DNA of 64,000 bases from Ulva prolifera (taxonomy: Eukaryota > Chlorophyta > Ulvophyceae > Ulvales > Ulvaceae). The notes beneath the pieces are model-generated. The model was not told the origin of the DNA. It saw nothing but the letters and a program-made list of their open reading frames with translations, and searched no databases. Where the stretch lies: positions 12,305,374 through 12,369,373 of the forward strand of contig CM041198.1 of assembly GCA_023078555.1 (NCBI GenBank), read 5' to 3'. The position numbers were made by a program, and so were the translations under genes. Below, one piece after another: positions 12,949 through 24,225 of the stretch. Every line of letters starts with the position of its first letter. The stretch's first letter is position 1.

Positions 12949-14463
12949 CTAACTGTGACAGAAGTGTTCCAGGATCTCCTTGTAAAGCCGCTCGCGCACT
13001 TGTTTGCCGGTGAGATTCTCGTCTTCGAATCCAAAATATATGGGATCTGGGCACACTGGTTCAGCCGATGAATCGTGGAATTGATTGAGGTAAGGGTGCT
13101 TCAGAGCTGCATTGACGTCTATCCGATCAGCCGGATTGAACTTCAGCATCTTCTTCATCAGATCTATGGCAAGCGGATTCGCATCCTTGAACACCTTGGT
13201 GAAGTCAACTGGCTGCATATGCAGGGCGTAGTCATTAGCGATGAAATGTGGAATACATCCACTGGATGCCTCTCGCATACGTTCACATGCACATGGCGAA
13301 CACAGAGGAACGCCCACCTCAAAGTGGCCGAATTTGGCCCGGATGTAATCCCGGGCTCGGTCATGCTCAATAAAATCCATGTCATCTTCTGATGGCATGC
13401 CCAAAGCTCGCACAATCAAGCGCAATTGATCCATGTAGTCTTTACCAGCGAATAGCGGCCGCCTCCCCAGCATTTCGGCAATAATACATCCCACTGACCA
13501 CATATCAATAGCAGGAGTATAGCACTCCGAGTTCAGCAAGAGCTCAGGTGCACGGTACCAACGGGTGACCACGTACTCAGTCATGTTGGTTGGGGCTTCA
13601 CGTGTTCTGGCCAGGCCAAAGTCGCAGATCTTGAGATCGCATGATGCATTGAGCAACAAATTGCTCGGTTTCAAGTCTCGATGAAGCACATCAGCACTGT
13701 GAACATACTTAAGCCCGCGTAAGATCTGCATAGGGATTATTCGATGAAAGTGTGTATGTGTGTGTGTGTGTGTGGGAGGCAGCCTGCCCTGAAGCACGAA
13801 TTAGCAATCCGTCTTGATACCTGATATGTGAAGTACTGGAAATGTTCGTCGGAAAGAGGCTGCTTCGAGCGGATGATTTGATGAAGGTCAGTGTCCATCA
13901 ACTCGTATACAAGGTATACATCTTTGAACTGATCCTGTCCACTCCCCAACGGGGCCATGACATCTACCAAGTTGACGATGTTCTCATGGTTCAGCTGTCT
14001 GAGAAGCGTCACTTCCCTCAGTGTGCGTCTGGCATCGATGTCATTCTCGAAGGCATTCTGGATTTTTTTGATCGCAACCTTCTCTTCGCCCTTCTTTGCA
14101 GAGCACACAACCCCGTATGCACCCTTACCGACGGCTTTAATTGGCTACAAACTATGACAGAGGTCAACGGGGATGAGAGCATGGATGCGAGCAGGATAAC
14201 GGGGGGGGGGGGGGGGGGGGATTGCACACAAGAACAGGCTCCCATCGGCTATGAAACTATTACGCAATTGCGACGATGCCCGGTTTCCACGAGCAGTCGG
14301 AAAGACGCACCTCATACGCGCTATCGATGACAAATTCATGAGTCCATATGGTAAAGCGTTTTTTCCCCGGTATTATGCACTCCTGAGGGACTGGGCACGA
14401 GCTCTTGCCATTGCCTCGTGACGGTGCTGCAGATGTCGTCGCCCCACTGTCGCTGCGCGCCAT
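12949..14463 (-). CDS. Mitogen-activated protein kinase, TEY type, 4 exons
   Basis: Exons 14463-14311, 14144-13821, 13725-13318 and 13212-12949 give 382 aa, typical for a MAPK. It has the glycine loop GKGAYGVV, the lysine in [16 protein letters not shown] (HRD at 174-176), DFG (194-196), the activation loop TEY (208-210) followed by [13 protein letters not shown], and the MAPK insert region. MAPKs are Ser/Thr kinases at the end of MAPKKK-MAPKK-MAPK cascades. They are switched on by dual phosphorylation of the Thr and Tyr of TEY and act in cytosol and nucleus. Intron 1 holds a 20-base homopolymer run and intron 2 a GT repeat. The start ATG at 14463 gives about 40 residues before the kinase core, as in plant MAPKs. 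The substrate and subgroup are unknown. Confidence 0.96.
13749..13774. repeat. (GT)n microsatellite in MAPK intron 2
   Basis: A GT-dinucleotide run of about 25 bases with one interruption, wholly inside the intron 13820-13726 of the MAP kinase gene. Confidence 0.9.
14201..14220. repeat. G20 homopolymer (C20 in the MAPK transcript), intron 1
   Basis: Twenty consecutive G on the plus strand, inside MAP kinase intron 1 (14310-14145), so the pre-mRNA carries C20. The length may be unstable in vivo and in sequencing. Confidence 0.9.
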
Positions 14464-14488
14464 TTAAAAGGATGCGACAACTATCGAT

Positions 14489-15128
14489 CTAGAGTGTCTG
14501 AAATCTAGCGATGCAGGTAGTACAGGTCTGTACGGTAGAACCGGCCTGCTTGATCGGAATGCTCACAACAAGCTTACCACAGCTGCAACTTGGACAGGCC
14601 ACACGTGCGCAATTCAGCACAAAATAGGCTACGGCCACAGTGAATAAAAAATATCGAGTGTAGCCGTGTACAGTGCAATGCGCGTTTACAGATCGGTGCT
14701 GTAATAGCACGACGCTAGTCGTTTACGACGATGGACGGCTAATGACGATGCAATCAACAAAAAACGACGACGATTAACTCGTGGCTGGTTGCATGCCTCG
14801 GGTAGTTATCTTGTTGCTTATCAGGATAATCCACTGGTTTACGCTTGGCCCGCCATGGCATGAATCTGCACACAACACCATTCCATACATGCATGCCCAT
14901 TATCAGGCCGGATGGATCCAAGGCCAGCAATGTCCAGGACAAGCGAATGGAGAACTCCGATGAGTTGATACGCTTAGTATTATGATATAAATTCTAGCAA
15001 CTCGGAATCACAGCTTCATTCTTCACGTCGGGTCGACTCACTGTTACCCGCAGGTGGGAGACGCGTGCTTCAAAGCGCAAAGCCGCCATCTTTGCTGCGA
15101 ATTCGGCTGCTGCCTGATTTGACGACAT
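14489..15128 (-). CDS. Possible small gene with a CxxC...CxxC zinc-ribbon-like C-terminus
   Basis: A clean first-exon candidate lies at 15128-15048: ATG, 27 codons (MSSNQAAAEFAAKMAALRFE and on), then donor CGG|GTAACA. About 300 bases downstream, a frame ending at 14489 reads VACPSCSCGKLVVSI and then VQTCTTCIARFQTL, with two CxxC pairs about 20 residues apart as in zinc ribbons. The two pieces do not join in phase directly, so a middle exon or another acceptor would be needed. No family was recognised. This is a low-confidence model, recorded because both pieces look more protein-like than their surroundings. Confidence 0.25.
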
Positions 15129-15577
15129 CACCTAGCCATGGAATCTTTCAGTGGCACATTGCCACGCAATTAGTGTGATCACTGCTTGTGACTGTCTCTT
15201 GCCGACCTCCTGTCGTTCTCCGCAAGCCCATCATGGTCCGTTCGGCCCTCTCCCGCATCCAGTCGAATCTCCCTTCCAAGTTTCTGATTTAGATCGGCCT
15301 GTGCAGTCGATCTTGAGCCAAGCTGCTTTGTGAACAATTGCTTTGTACGTGTTTGTCTGCGGCGGTTCACATTTCTGTACACAATCATCAGTGAAGTACA
15401 GCAGCTCGTGACTGGACAGGAACATAAGTGACAGCAAAAAAAAAAAAGAGCATGAACATCGTTTCGTGGCAAGCGGAGCCGTGGGAAAGTGGGGGTTTTA
15501 ACCGTTGTGACATGGTTGGGCCCTGCGGGAACAGCCCCACATGATCATGGTGATGGAAATCGCGCTTTCCAGCGCTA
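15129..15577. other. No gene seen
   Basis: Contains an A12 run near 15436-15447. No supported feature. Confidence 0.4.
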
Positions 15578-15958
15578 CTACTTCATTAATATGTTGCACT
15601 GCATGGATCCATATTCATAGCATGGCAAGGTTCCACATATGACAGAACACCTGCCCAGGTCTGGCTTGAAGCCTCTTTCGCAGCATGCAATGTGTTTCAG
15701 GAGAACCTTCTCAATTTTCACTGGCTGAAGAAGAGAAAAAACATATAAATGCTTTTATTTGTCCATTTTCGTATGTGCCTGTGCGCACATGTTAATGCAG
15801 GGTCTGGACGCGCTGATGGTGCCATGTTGGCAGGCATCCACTTAAGATGGTGCAATACGCTATAAGTTTGACTGGCACTGCTGCATGCATTCATTCTTGA
15901 CCTTCACAACCATTGATCGCATATCCATTGGCGCAGATGTGGACCAGTTGCTGAACAT
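15578..15958 (-). CDS. Candidate 67-aa cysteine-rich protein, 2 exons, unknown function
   Basis: An ATG at 15958 opens 19 codons (MFSNWSTSAPMDMRSMVVK) ending at a possible donor AAG|GTCAAG. An exon 15724-15578 after acceptor TTCTTCAG continues in the same phase (PVKIEKVLLKHIACCERGFK and on) to a stop. The second exon has six cysteines in 48 residues. The model begins 92 bases downstream of the UCH stop codon on the same strand, so it could instead be part of the UCH 3' UTR. No homologue was recognised. Confidence 0.3.
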
Positions 15959-16049
15959 TGAAATGGATACAAGTGCAAGCAGCATGCCAACTCGGACCAG
16001 CACAAGCTCTAGAGTACAGGATGCATGACTCATACAATGGGCTGTACAA

Positions 16050-16915
16050 TCACTCCACTGGTGCGAGTGCCATCAGAGAGAACCTGATGTTCTCCGTTTT
16101 TGCCATCAATGATTTCATGACTCTGCATGAATCAGCCAACAATGTGTCTGCTGTGGTTGATCCGTGGCTGATTGGGGCGATTTTCCTGCCATCAAGTTCA
16201 TACAGCAAGCCATCCACATGCACGAAAGACACGAAGTGCAGTAGCACCTGCAGGAACAAGTTCCGTCTGCCAATGAAATACACACAGACCACAAGGACAT
16301 GCAAGCCCTCAACGCATATCGACAGTGGACAGTATCACACCTCCTCCCCTTCTGAAGGTGGCTCTGACTGACCCCCTTGTGCAGCATCCTGGTGAGAGCT
16401 TTCAAGGTCAGGCTCGCCTTGTTTGGGATTCTCGAGCAACCGGGCTCTTTCTTCAGGCGTCATGCAGCGACTTGTGGAAAAAAATCTGTCCAGAAAAGAC
16501 CCCGCGGAAATTTTGACATCAGTGTTGGCCATCGCGTGTAGCAGTCCCACTGTTCCACAGGCATTTGAAACCGTTTGTTTCGTAAACCATACTCCTGGTG
16601 GCACGTCATGACTGGCAGACCGGAGTTTCGCTTCTTCTTCGTCTTTCGCTGCTTCAGTGGCTGGTGTAATTGGGTACAGCATGACCACCGCCTTGACTGG
16701 CTGAGGTACCATCGCTAGCAGCTCCTTCAAAAAAATCATGATAGAAAGCAGCTATGATTTTTACGGCGAATGGAACATGCAGTCAAAGGCTTGCATACCG
16801 GGTCAACGCCATAGACATCACAAAATGCATACTGGTCAGTCTGCGCTCCGAGACCAGCGACGTATGTGTTCAGAACGTCAGGATTAGACTCCAACGGAAT
16901 CCAGCGTTTTCCCAT
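16050..16915 (-). CDS. Ubiquitin C-terminal hydrolase, UCH-L3 type (peptidase C12), 3 exons
   Basis: Exons 16915-16799, 16724-16341 and 16247-16050 give 232 aa, about the size of UCH-L3. It starts MGKRWIPLESNPDVLNTYV. The catalytic set is complete: oxyanion Gln89 and nucleophile Cys95 in KQTVSNACGTVG, the catalytic His177 in FVHVDG and Asp186 in YELDGRK. MTPEERARLLEN is another UCH-L3 signature. The enzyme is a cytosolic cysteine protease that removes small adducts from the C-terminus of ubiquitin or NEDD8. The acidic, Gln/Ser-rich stretch before the last exon matches the active-site crossover loop. No anomaly was seen. Confidence 0.96.
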
Positions 16916-17913
16916 GATGGCGATAGTCGTATCAGGAACCCTTATACAGACACCGCGGCCTCGGGAGCAGTACCAGACAACTACATATGATCAAGTGTGA
17001 CAACATAGGCATCCATTCTGAACGGCATCTCCCCCAGAATTTCTTGATATCTTGCAAGTGCCCGATGCGCAAGTCACGTGTGCCGTCCAAGTGCCAGATG
17101 TTCAGGGTTACTGCTTGCGCGGCAGGTCCGATCGAATTGCAGTCGAGGACGACTCATGCACGCGTAGCGAAGCTAGAATGATGCAAGCTTGGCTGGGCCC
17201 CCACCAAAGCACGCGCAAGGTCAGGAGCGGAGCATGCACAAAGCGTTCAGGATTTTGCCGACTTCCGGGCTCTGGGCGTTCCGGTCCACAACAGTACATG
17301 CACTTCACCAAGTCGCAGCAGGTCGTAATTTCCATTGGAAGCCCAAGGAGCAAATATTGCTGTTGCCCTAGCGCATCACTTATATTACATGATCGATGTA
17401 CTATATAATGTCAATTACAAAATCAATCAGTATTTGGCCATGTGGAGTATTGTTCATGTTGCACACCCATGACCATGCGCACCCTACATGGTGGTCGACT
17501 CCTTCTACCATGTCGGGCATCAAGCCAACTGCACATCCGCATGGTCGCAGCTGCCCCGGGTATACACAGATTTCGATCACATTCATCATCGAGACACACC
17601 CAACCACCTGTGAAGCATACACAAAGCTGTGCACGGCACCACCAAACAATGGATCGCTGTCGCAATCCACACGAGGCACACAGTGGCGCAGCCTGTCGAA
17701 CCAGCATCAATCTTTACCAGAGACACGGCGTCCGCGATTCAGTCACTCCCGGCCATGCAACCGTCATTCACCCCGCGTGCAGGGTGGAGCTGGGCAGCCA
17801 ACATGCAGACCCATGGCCACATGTGACCGCGCCGAGCGAGCGGGGATCCCGAGAGCGGCCCGCCGCCCAGGCCGGATGGCCTATGAGCAGCAACAGGTCG
17901 TCGGATGGGGCTG
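16916..17913. other. Intergenic, no recognisable gene
   Basis: 5' flank of the UCH gene. Overlapping frames on both strands between 17.4 and 17.9 kb arise from rising GC content and show no domain. Confidence 0.4.
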
Positions 17914-18296
17914 CTAGTCCCGCCAAATCGCTGTGCCTGCGTGACGTGCCATCAGCGGAGCCGCTGTGCAGACCTGGCGAGCACCTGCACGGCCGAGCAT
18001 CGTGGAGAGATTGCGCATCGCATTCTCACGGAACAGCTGTCTCGAGGCTTTACTAGACCCTGTAGCCCATCAGCAAGCCTACTGAGCAACGTAATTGCGG
18101 CCGCGCCAGCCCGTCCGTGTGTCTCATGCGACAGCGGAAGGTAGTCAAAGGCGCACGCGCCGGCGCGGCCATATATAGTATACTTCTTGCGTTTGCGCCA
18201 ATCAGCGGCCTCTGCCAAGGCTCTGTGGAGTGCCGTGGCACTGAAGTTTGAGGCAGCCTGCTGGTGAGGGACGCACGCGTCGCCGATCATGGGCGC
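17914..18296 (-). pseudogene. Retroelement-like C-terminal fragment, frameshifted
   Basis: The minus strand reads AEAADWRKRKKYTIYGRAGA, then FDYLPLSHETHGRAGAAAIT and LLSRLADGLQG. This resembles the stretch after the reverse transcriptase in many algal and protist retroelements (pattern PL..ET.GR.G..A...L..LA). The first frame then runs out of sense and the continuation is found in another frame (LFRENAMRNLSTMLGRAGAR, ending IWRD-stop at 17914), so at least one frameshift is present. The similarity is recalled, not computed, and no RT core was found nearby. Confidence 0.4.
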
Positions 18297-18800
18297 ACCC
18301 GGAAACAGTGCAAGGATGTCGCCCCTCAGAGCGGTTCTATGGGTGCGCAGGTCAGCTTTCGACGGCGCTGCCTGTGCCGGAACGGACTACTGCGGCGCCT
18401 TCGGCACCTCGGGCATCGGGAGGGGGCCCGAGGGTGGGTTTGGGGGCCCCACCACATCCGGCGCGGCGAGGGAAGTGGCCGGTGCGGGGAGGGGTCAGCG
18501 CAGGACGCTGCCGTGGCGTCACCGCAGGACGCAACTGCGGCGGCATATGTGAGGGGGGAAGGTGCCGGGGCACCATGGGAGACAGCGGGCGCTTCTGCGG
18601 CCGGGGCGACCGAGGAGTCGGGCTGGTCGGCTGCGGGGGAGGGCGGCATGCCATCGGGGGGTTCTGGAGCAGCTTCTGTGATGTTGGCGGAGGCCTCAGG
18701 GCCATGGTGGGGGGACAGGCGCGACCGAGGCCTCTGTGGTTGAGGGTGTGATGGTAAGGGATGGAGGAGCTGCTGCTGCGCTGCCCAGGACGCTGAGGCT
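18250..18800. other. GC-rich patch upstream of the retroelement fragment
   Basis: Clearly more G+C than the flanks, with open frames on both strands. The minus-strand frame is Pro/Ala/Ser-rich (for example PSPLTYAAAVASCGDAT) and could be an upstream part of the same decayed element. The alternative is simple compositional bias. No domain was recognised. Confidence 0.35.
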
Positions 18801-21800
18801 GAGCTGAGACCGGGGCTGAGGTCGTGAGGTAGCCTGTTTATGTGAGGCTCCACCGTCAATCTGATTGTATGTGCATGCCTCGAACCAGCGTCGCTTGAAC
18901 TTAATTTAGGGAATCGCTCCAGAGCTATAGCAATGCAATGAGGTAGCCCTCAGATTATTTAAACTCCTCAGCAGAGCGGCACTCGATTGTTCAGCAATCC
19001 CACTGCCATGAAATGCCCCTGCAGAATACTGAACTTGTCCACAAGAACCCTGTGCTGTATGATGCGCTGCTCATGCATGCCCAGGAACTAACAATCGATG
19101 GGCACATTGAGCTGCTTACTGTATGGCTTTCCAAACAGCTATGGTTGTTGCGAACGCTCCAATAAGGCATGCGCTCAAGCTTTTTGCACTTCCCGAGCAG
19201 TTGAGGGGTGGAGAAGCCTGCGGATGAAACGGGCGTGATCTCCATCCAGAGTTCATGAACACGCGGTAACTCCAAGATATCATCACGGGACAATCCCGTT
19301 CATTCCCTTTACATTGGGCTCATGCAGCACAGATCCGAATTCTGCAGCTCCCAAAGTCATCGGGCCCATTGTAAGGAGTTGCTTCCCTCAGTGTGTGTGG
19401 CTGATGCTCCCTCTGTGTGCATGAAGCTTTTCTGCTCCGATAGAGTGCGTACTTGATGCAGATTCATGCATGTTACCTGAAGATCAATCGCATTGAAGTG
19501 TAATTCAAGTGTGTTTTCGTGCCTTAAGGGACTACGGCTGATATGACCCACCCAGGTGGGCTTCAGGATTGGGTGCTCCACTCAAGGGTGCTCCACAAAA
19601 TAGGATTCTGGAACGACGTCTGTTGGCGATACAAACGCGTTATTGGTTTTGATTTGGATTCCGTATGGATCGACTGGTTACGACAATGACCTCAACAAGT
19701 GTGTGTGGCATGGGACATGTACTTTTGAGGCACACTCTGAGGGTGCGCCTGGCATTTGGGTGAGCTGTCTGCCAATGCTCCTTTTGGATATGTGCTCTGC
19801 GATGATGTCCAATACACCATGAAGTTGGAGTTCATGGCTTTATGGGTGGGTGGAGTCCCGCAAGGGTCAAAGGTGCCCAAGAGGGCGAGGTGACGTGGGG
19901 TGAATGTGGTTTGGGCTCACCGTGGCAGGTGAGTCGCAAATATGGATGTGCCGGCAGACAGTGAGCATCAAGTGTAACGTCCTCGGTACATACGTTCTTC
20001 AAGCTATCTTGGTTCGCATGGATGCTCGTGAGCGTCAGATGATGTATACCTGCCCTATGGCAGCTTGGTTTCGAAATCTCGATTCGCTTACTACCACATG
20101 AGGCCGGCACACCTCCAAGCGATTCTTGCTGTTGGGCCGCGATTGATCTGCATCATACGCAATCGGTCTCAACAGTCTGTTTCTGCAAATCGCATGAGGG
20201 TATGTGTCGACTTGCGTGTCGCTCGCTGCGCTGACCACAAGCTGACGTCTGCAGCAATTCCCGCTACGATCGCAGTCTTCTGTACCTTGCTGGCGTAATC
20301 TACTACACTGCTTGGCTGTCATGTCATTTCATGACCTGCAGACTAAGAAATTGTTCATGTGCAAAGCGGTTCGTGTATGGTCACCTCCTAAACTTCCAGC
20401 ATGCGGCTCCGCAATGTGTGCCAGCCGCGATCAATATCCCCGTGGTTGCTCGTAATATTTTCGAAAATTCAATTAACGTTGACAGAGCTTGCCCATTTCG
20501 GCTTCGCTCGGGGCAGCTGTGCACAACACTGACAGCCCGGTAGTCCCTTGTTGCCACTCAGCAACACACAGTCGCAAACCATGTGCGCAGCCACAGCCGC
20601 TCCCTACTTGTCACACTGTACAACAGGTGACACAGTTTCCGGAAGTGGTCAATTATATCGACAAGTATCGAACCAGCATCCATCGCCAGTGGCCGTTAAT
20701 GCAATGCGCTGTCTCTTACAACCAACCATATCATGGCGCCTTTCAGTGTAAATACACGATAAGATTTAAAGTGATCAGGATGTCAGCAACAAAACGTCGT
20801 TTCGGTCGGCAGTTCGTGCACGTTGCAGCGTGAGCTGCAACTCTCGGGCACTATGCAAGCAGATATTCGGCATGAAGAGCTTTCGAGGTCGAATTCGCAG
20901 ATATTCAGTCAATGTTTTTTCAACGTACGTTCCCGTAGAAATTTGCTGGAGCGAAATGTTCACAAAGTTGCGTTGTTGATCGGCCTGTTTTACGAACGGG
21001 CCGCGGGCCTTGCGAAGACCATGGAATATCCACAAACATTCGACTGTATACTGTTTCACACCATGATGAGTAGGTCTGTGTGTCCGTGCGCGTCAAGCTG
21101 AATGCCTTTGAGAGACTGCCTGCTGACATGACGTTGGGATGTTTGTTGGGTGTGCGAAGCTTTTCTAGTAGGCGGCTGTAGCTAGGCAGATGACCTGCCT
21201 TCGAGATGTCCCGATTTTCAATTAAGTTTCGCCGTTTCTTGCAGCGGCTGATCACGACTCGAGGTGCTGAGGTCAGGACTGTTTTTGCCACATGGTCACG
21301 GTTACGAATGAACGCCAGGTTTGTGCAAGATTGATTGCAGTGGTGAGGATATGAAATGTTCTTAGAGGATGTTCATATGTTGTTGCAGCCGTGCTAAACT
21401 TCTGCTTCAATCTCTTTGACTCTGAGCGCTCCACATGTACGCAGGTCTACAGCTTCAGCAAGTACACGAAGGCCTTGGTCCCAAAACAATGATGCATGAC
21501 AATCACAATTTAGCGATGGCCAGAGCTGCGTATGTCGCCATGATTGGTATGCTGCAAGCCCATACTGCTGCTGTGCTGAGGGAGAGACAGATCGAGCTCC
21601 GGTACTCTGAGCAGTTTGTATGAATGCAGGTCAGCAATTGACTTGACCTATGGCCATCAATTTCTCTGCAAATGAATACCGCCAGGCCGGCATGACATGT
21701 GTGCATCTTCTGTTTCTGAGTGCTGGCTGGGATCTCTTGCTTGCACGGAGTCATGTCAGCTCCCATGATGACTGCACCTCATCGAACTGTCTCAGGCTTG

Positions 21801-23463
21801 TGTGGTAGTTCAGGTTGACTTGTGTCACAGGCTCCGATACAGAAAGTGACCCACGTGGTGGTGTGCAGGCACATTGCATGACCAAGACCAAGTTCATCCT
21901 CGTAGGAAGCATATCTAGGTTTAGTACCTGTTGTTTCTTGCAGGATGTGCTTATGTTGTATGCTGGTCGCTTGATGGTCCTGGTTGTAGGTGGCAGGATG
22001 GTGCCTGGTGCTAGCGGGTCTGTGGGGGCTGGACAGCTTCAATGTAACGCAATGCACTGCATCGAATGTATTGCAGTATACTATTACTGCATTGAATCAT
22101 TGTTTCAGCGCATATGCGATGTTTGGCTCACCAGGGGGGGGGGCGCACCCAGAGCGTGTGGAACACTTTGACGAGTGCGCCCGCAGGGTGAGCTAGCTCT
22201 AGTGGGGAAGGTCAACTGTTTTAGGTGTGCCTCCACAGGGTGCGCCAAAACCACCGCAATCCACAAAAGTACCAACCTGGCCTTTCAGAGCCCCAGATGA
22301 ACAATATGAATGGTTGGAACATGAATGCGATCGATTTCACGGCCAGCGGCGTGATGCGATCGCATGTTACAGCGCTGCCGCAAGAGTCAGCATAGACATG
22401 GGATAGATGAACCCGTTTCACACGTCAAATTCGTTAAAAAATATATTAATAAGGGTTGTAAGGCTGTATGATTGTGGGCGAGCGGTTCAATGATGGTCTG
22501 TGCCTGTGCCACTCCTTGGGATGCAGGCGTCATCTTCTTCACGCGACATCGTAATGGCAGGGCACGCTGCTGTCCATCCCGCACAAAGACAATTCGTGCA
22601 GCCACTTGAAAGACAACAGCTGTCCATCATGCCGATATAGTGGGTGCGCATTCACCCCAAACGGCAAAGCATGTATGGTGAGTGAGGTGCACGTACTTCC
22701 AGAGCGCATCCATCGGATGACTCCCTGTCAGCAATCGCGCTAATGCAACCTGCAACAAAATCTGACACCTGATTTCATGTCCTTCAGTGCTTCGTGAGTG
22801 GTCAGACCACTGCGTGCATTCGTTTCCGTGACACGCTACGTCGACCACTGTGCACGCTCAGGCCGCAGTGCATCTCCGAGTGAGCACCCGTTCAAGGCAC
22901 CGACCAACGAAGATGATGTACATTATATACAGTAACGATGTGCATGCGCTAGAGCGCGTCTATATCATCCCAGACTCAAGGTGCCATTGTGACGCCGGCC
23001 CTGCCACAAGAGGCACACGCCACCAGGCTCAAAGAAACACGAGGCCGCCCGTTGTAGAACGGCAAGTAAGGATCATATTTTGCTTTACGCAGTCTTGTTT
23101 TATGCAACCTGCGCTCGAAAGGCCCTCCAGCACCAGCGCTGATCGCGACAGGGCTGACATGGGGACATGCACAGTTCAACCCAATCTTGACCGAATGAGC
23201 CCGGGTGAATTCCACACGCAAATAGGCAGTTATACCTATCTTATGAACGCAGTAGCGGTCGATTTACAGCACGTTTGCCTGATTCAGCCGATCGCGGTTC
23301 CGTGGACCACCATTGTGGATCACCCACAGGTGCGCCTCCCAGCCGTAGCTGCTGTAATTAGGTCCCCCTGTGGTAGGCTCAGCTGAGCGCATGAGCCTTT
23401 GGCATGTACACGCCTGCGCGGACTCTATGCTAGCTATAGCCATACCTTCCAGTCCGTACTGGT
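18801..23463. other. Gene-poor region left of the array
   Basis: No recognisable gene. Short protein-like stretches occur on the plus strand, for example MSRFSIKFRRFLQRLITTRG at 21205 and an open frame at 21435-21623, but none carries a known motif. A G10 run lies at 22134-22143. Confidence 0.45.
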
Positions 23464-23469
23464 GCAGGC
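23464..23469. repeat. Left 6-bp target-site-duplication candidate GCAGGC
   Basis: GCAGGC immediately precedes the first base of the array (GGTCAG at 23470). The identical hexamer immediately follows the last base of the array. Confidence 0.6.
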
Positions 23470-24225
23470 GGTCAGAAAATCGCTAATGGGGCCATTCGCT
23501 GTAGACGACACTGTAAGTAGCATCCAAGGTGGGCTAAGCTTGCACAAGCGGCGCACCAGCACGCACGATGTGCATGTGCACGTATGCATGGGAGAGCGAC
23601 GCCCAGAATGACAGGCATCTGTAGTGCACGAGAGCAGGCGTGGATGGCATAGTTGAGTAGAGGGCGTTTTTGTGAGTCTCATGACGCTCGCACAGGTCAT
23701 ATGGTGCACTGTGCGGGCCGGCATGGCGGGTTGACTGCCCTGAGAACAACCATTATCGCGCAGCCTGTGGTGGGTTCGCTGGCCAGATCTCGGATCCATG
23801 ATAGCAAGATGGTGCTGGATTAGTTTTCGAACGCCGCTGTGGACCGGGCGACTGTAGAGAGTCTGATATGCCACCGGGCTGGTACGGAGTCTTGTACCGG
23901 CGAGAGTTTGTGGAGACATAAGGCAGTGGGTGATCTGTTGTCTGTAAAACTTTCAGAGATAAATCAGGCGATCTGTGTGGTTGGGCCTGATTGCGCTCTC
24001 AGTAGGCTTGGCTGCCACCCGGGGGTGCAGCACAGCCCCCATACACCGCTCTGACACCCCCGCCGCACGGGCCACAGCTGCGCAACAATCCTGTCCTTTG
24101 GATGCAAACAGCACAGTTTGCTTTAGAGTCTACAGGGCTTGATTGCTGTGCATTCCGCCAGGCAGTCTGCGGGTGGGGCCTGATGATTCACAGAGTTGAA
24201 TGGCCCCATTAGCATTTTCCTGACC
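23470..24225. mobile_element. Module A, 756 bp, about 28-bp terminal inverted repeats (copy 1 of 7)
   Basis: Copies are at 23470-24225, 25379-26134, 27288-28043, 29197-29952, 31106-31861, 33015-33770 and 34924-35679. The left end reads GGTCAGAAAATCGCTAATGG then GGCCATTC. The right end, reverse-complemented, reads GGTCAGGAAAATGCTAATGG then GGCCATTC. These agree except for two single-base indels; beyond the inverted repeat the ends diverge. Terminal inverted repeats plus a flanking direct duplication are transposon hallmarks. No transposase is encoded, so it would be non-autonomous. In the array it behaves like a terminal direct repeat around module B. The superfamily is unknown. Confidence 0.75.
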
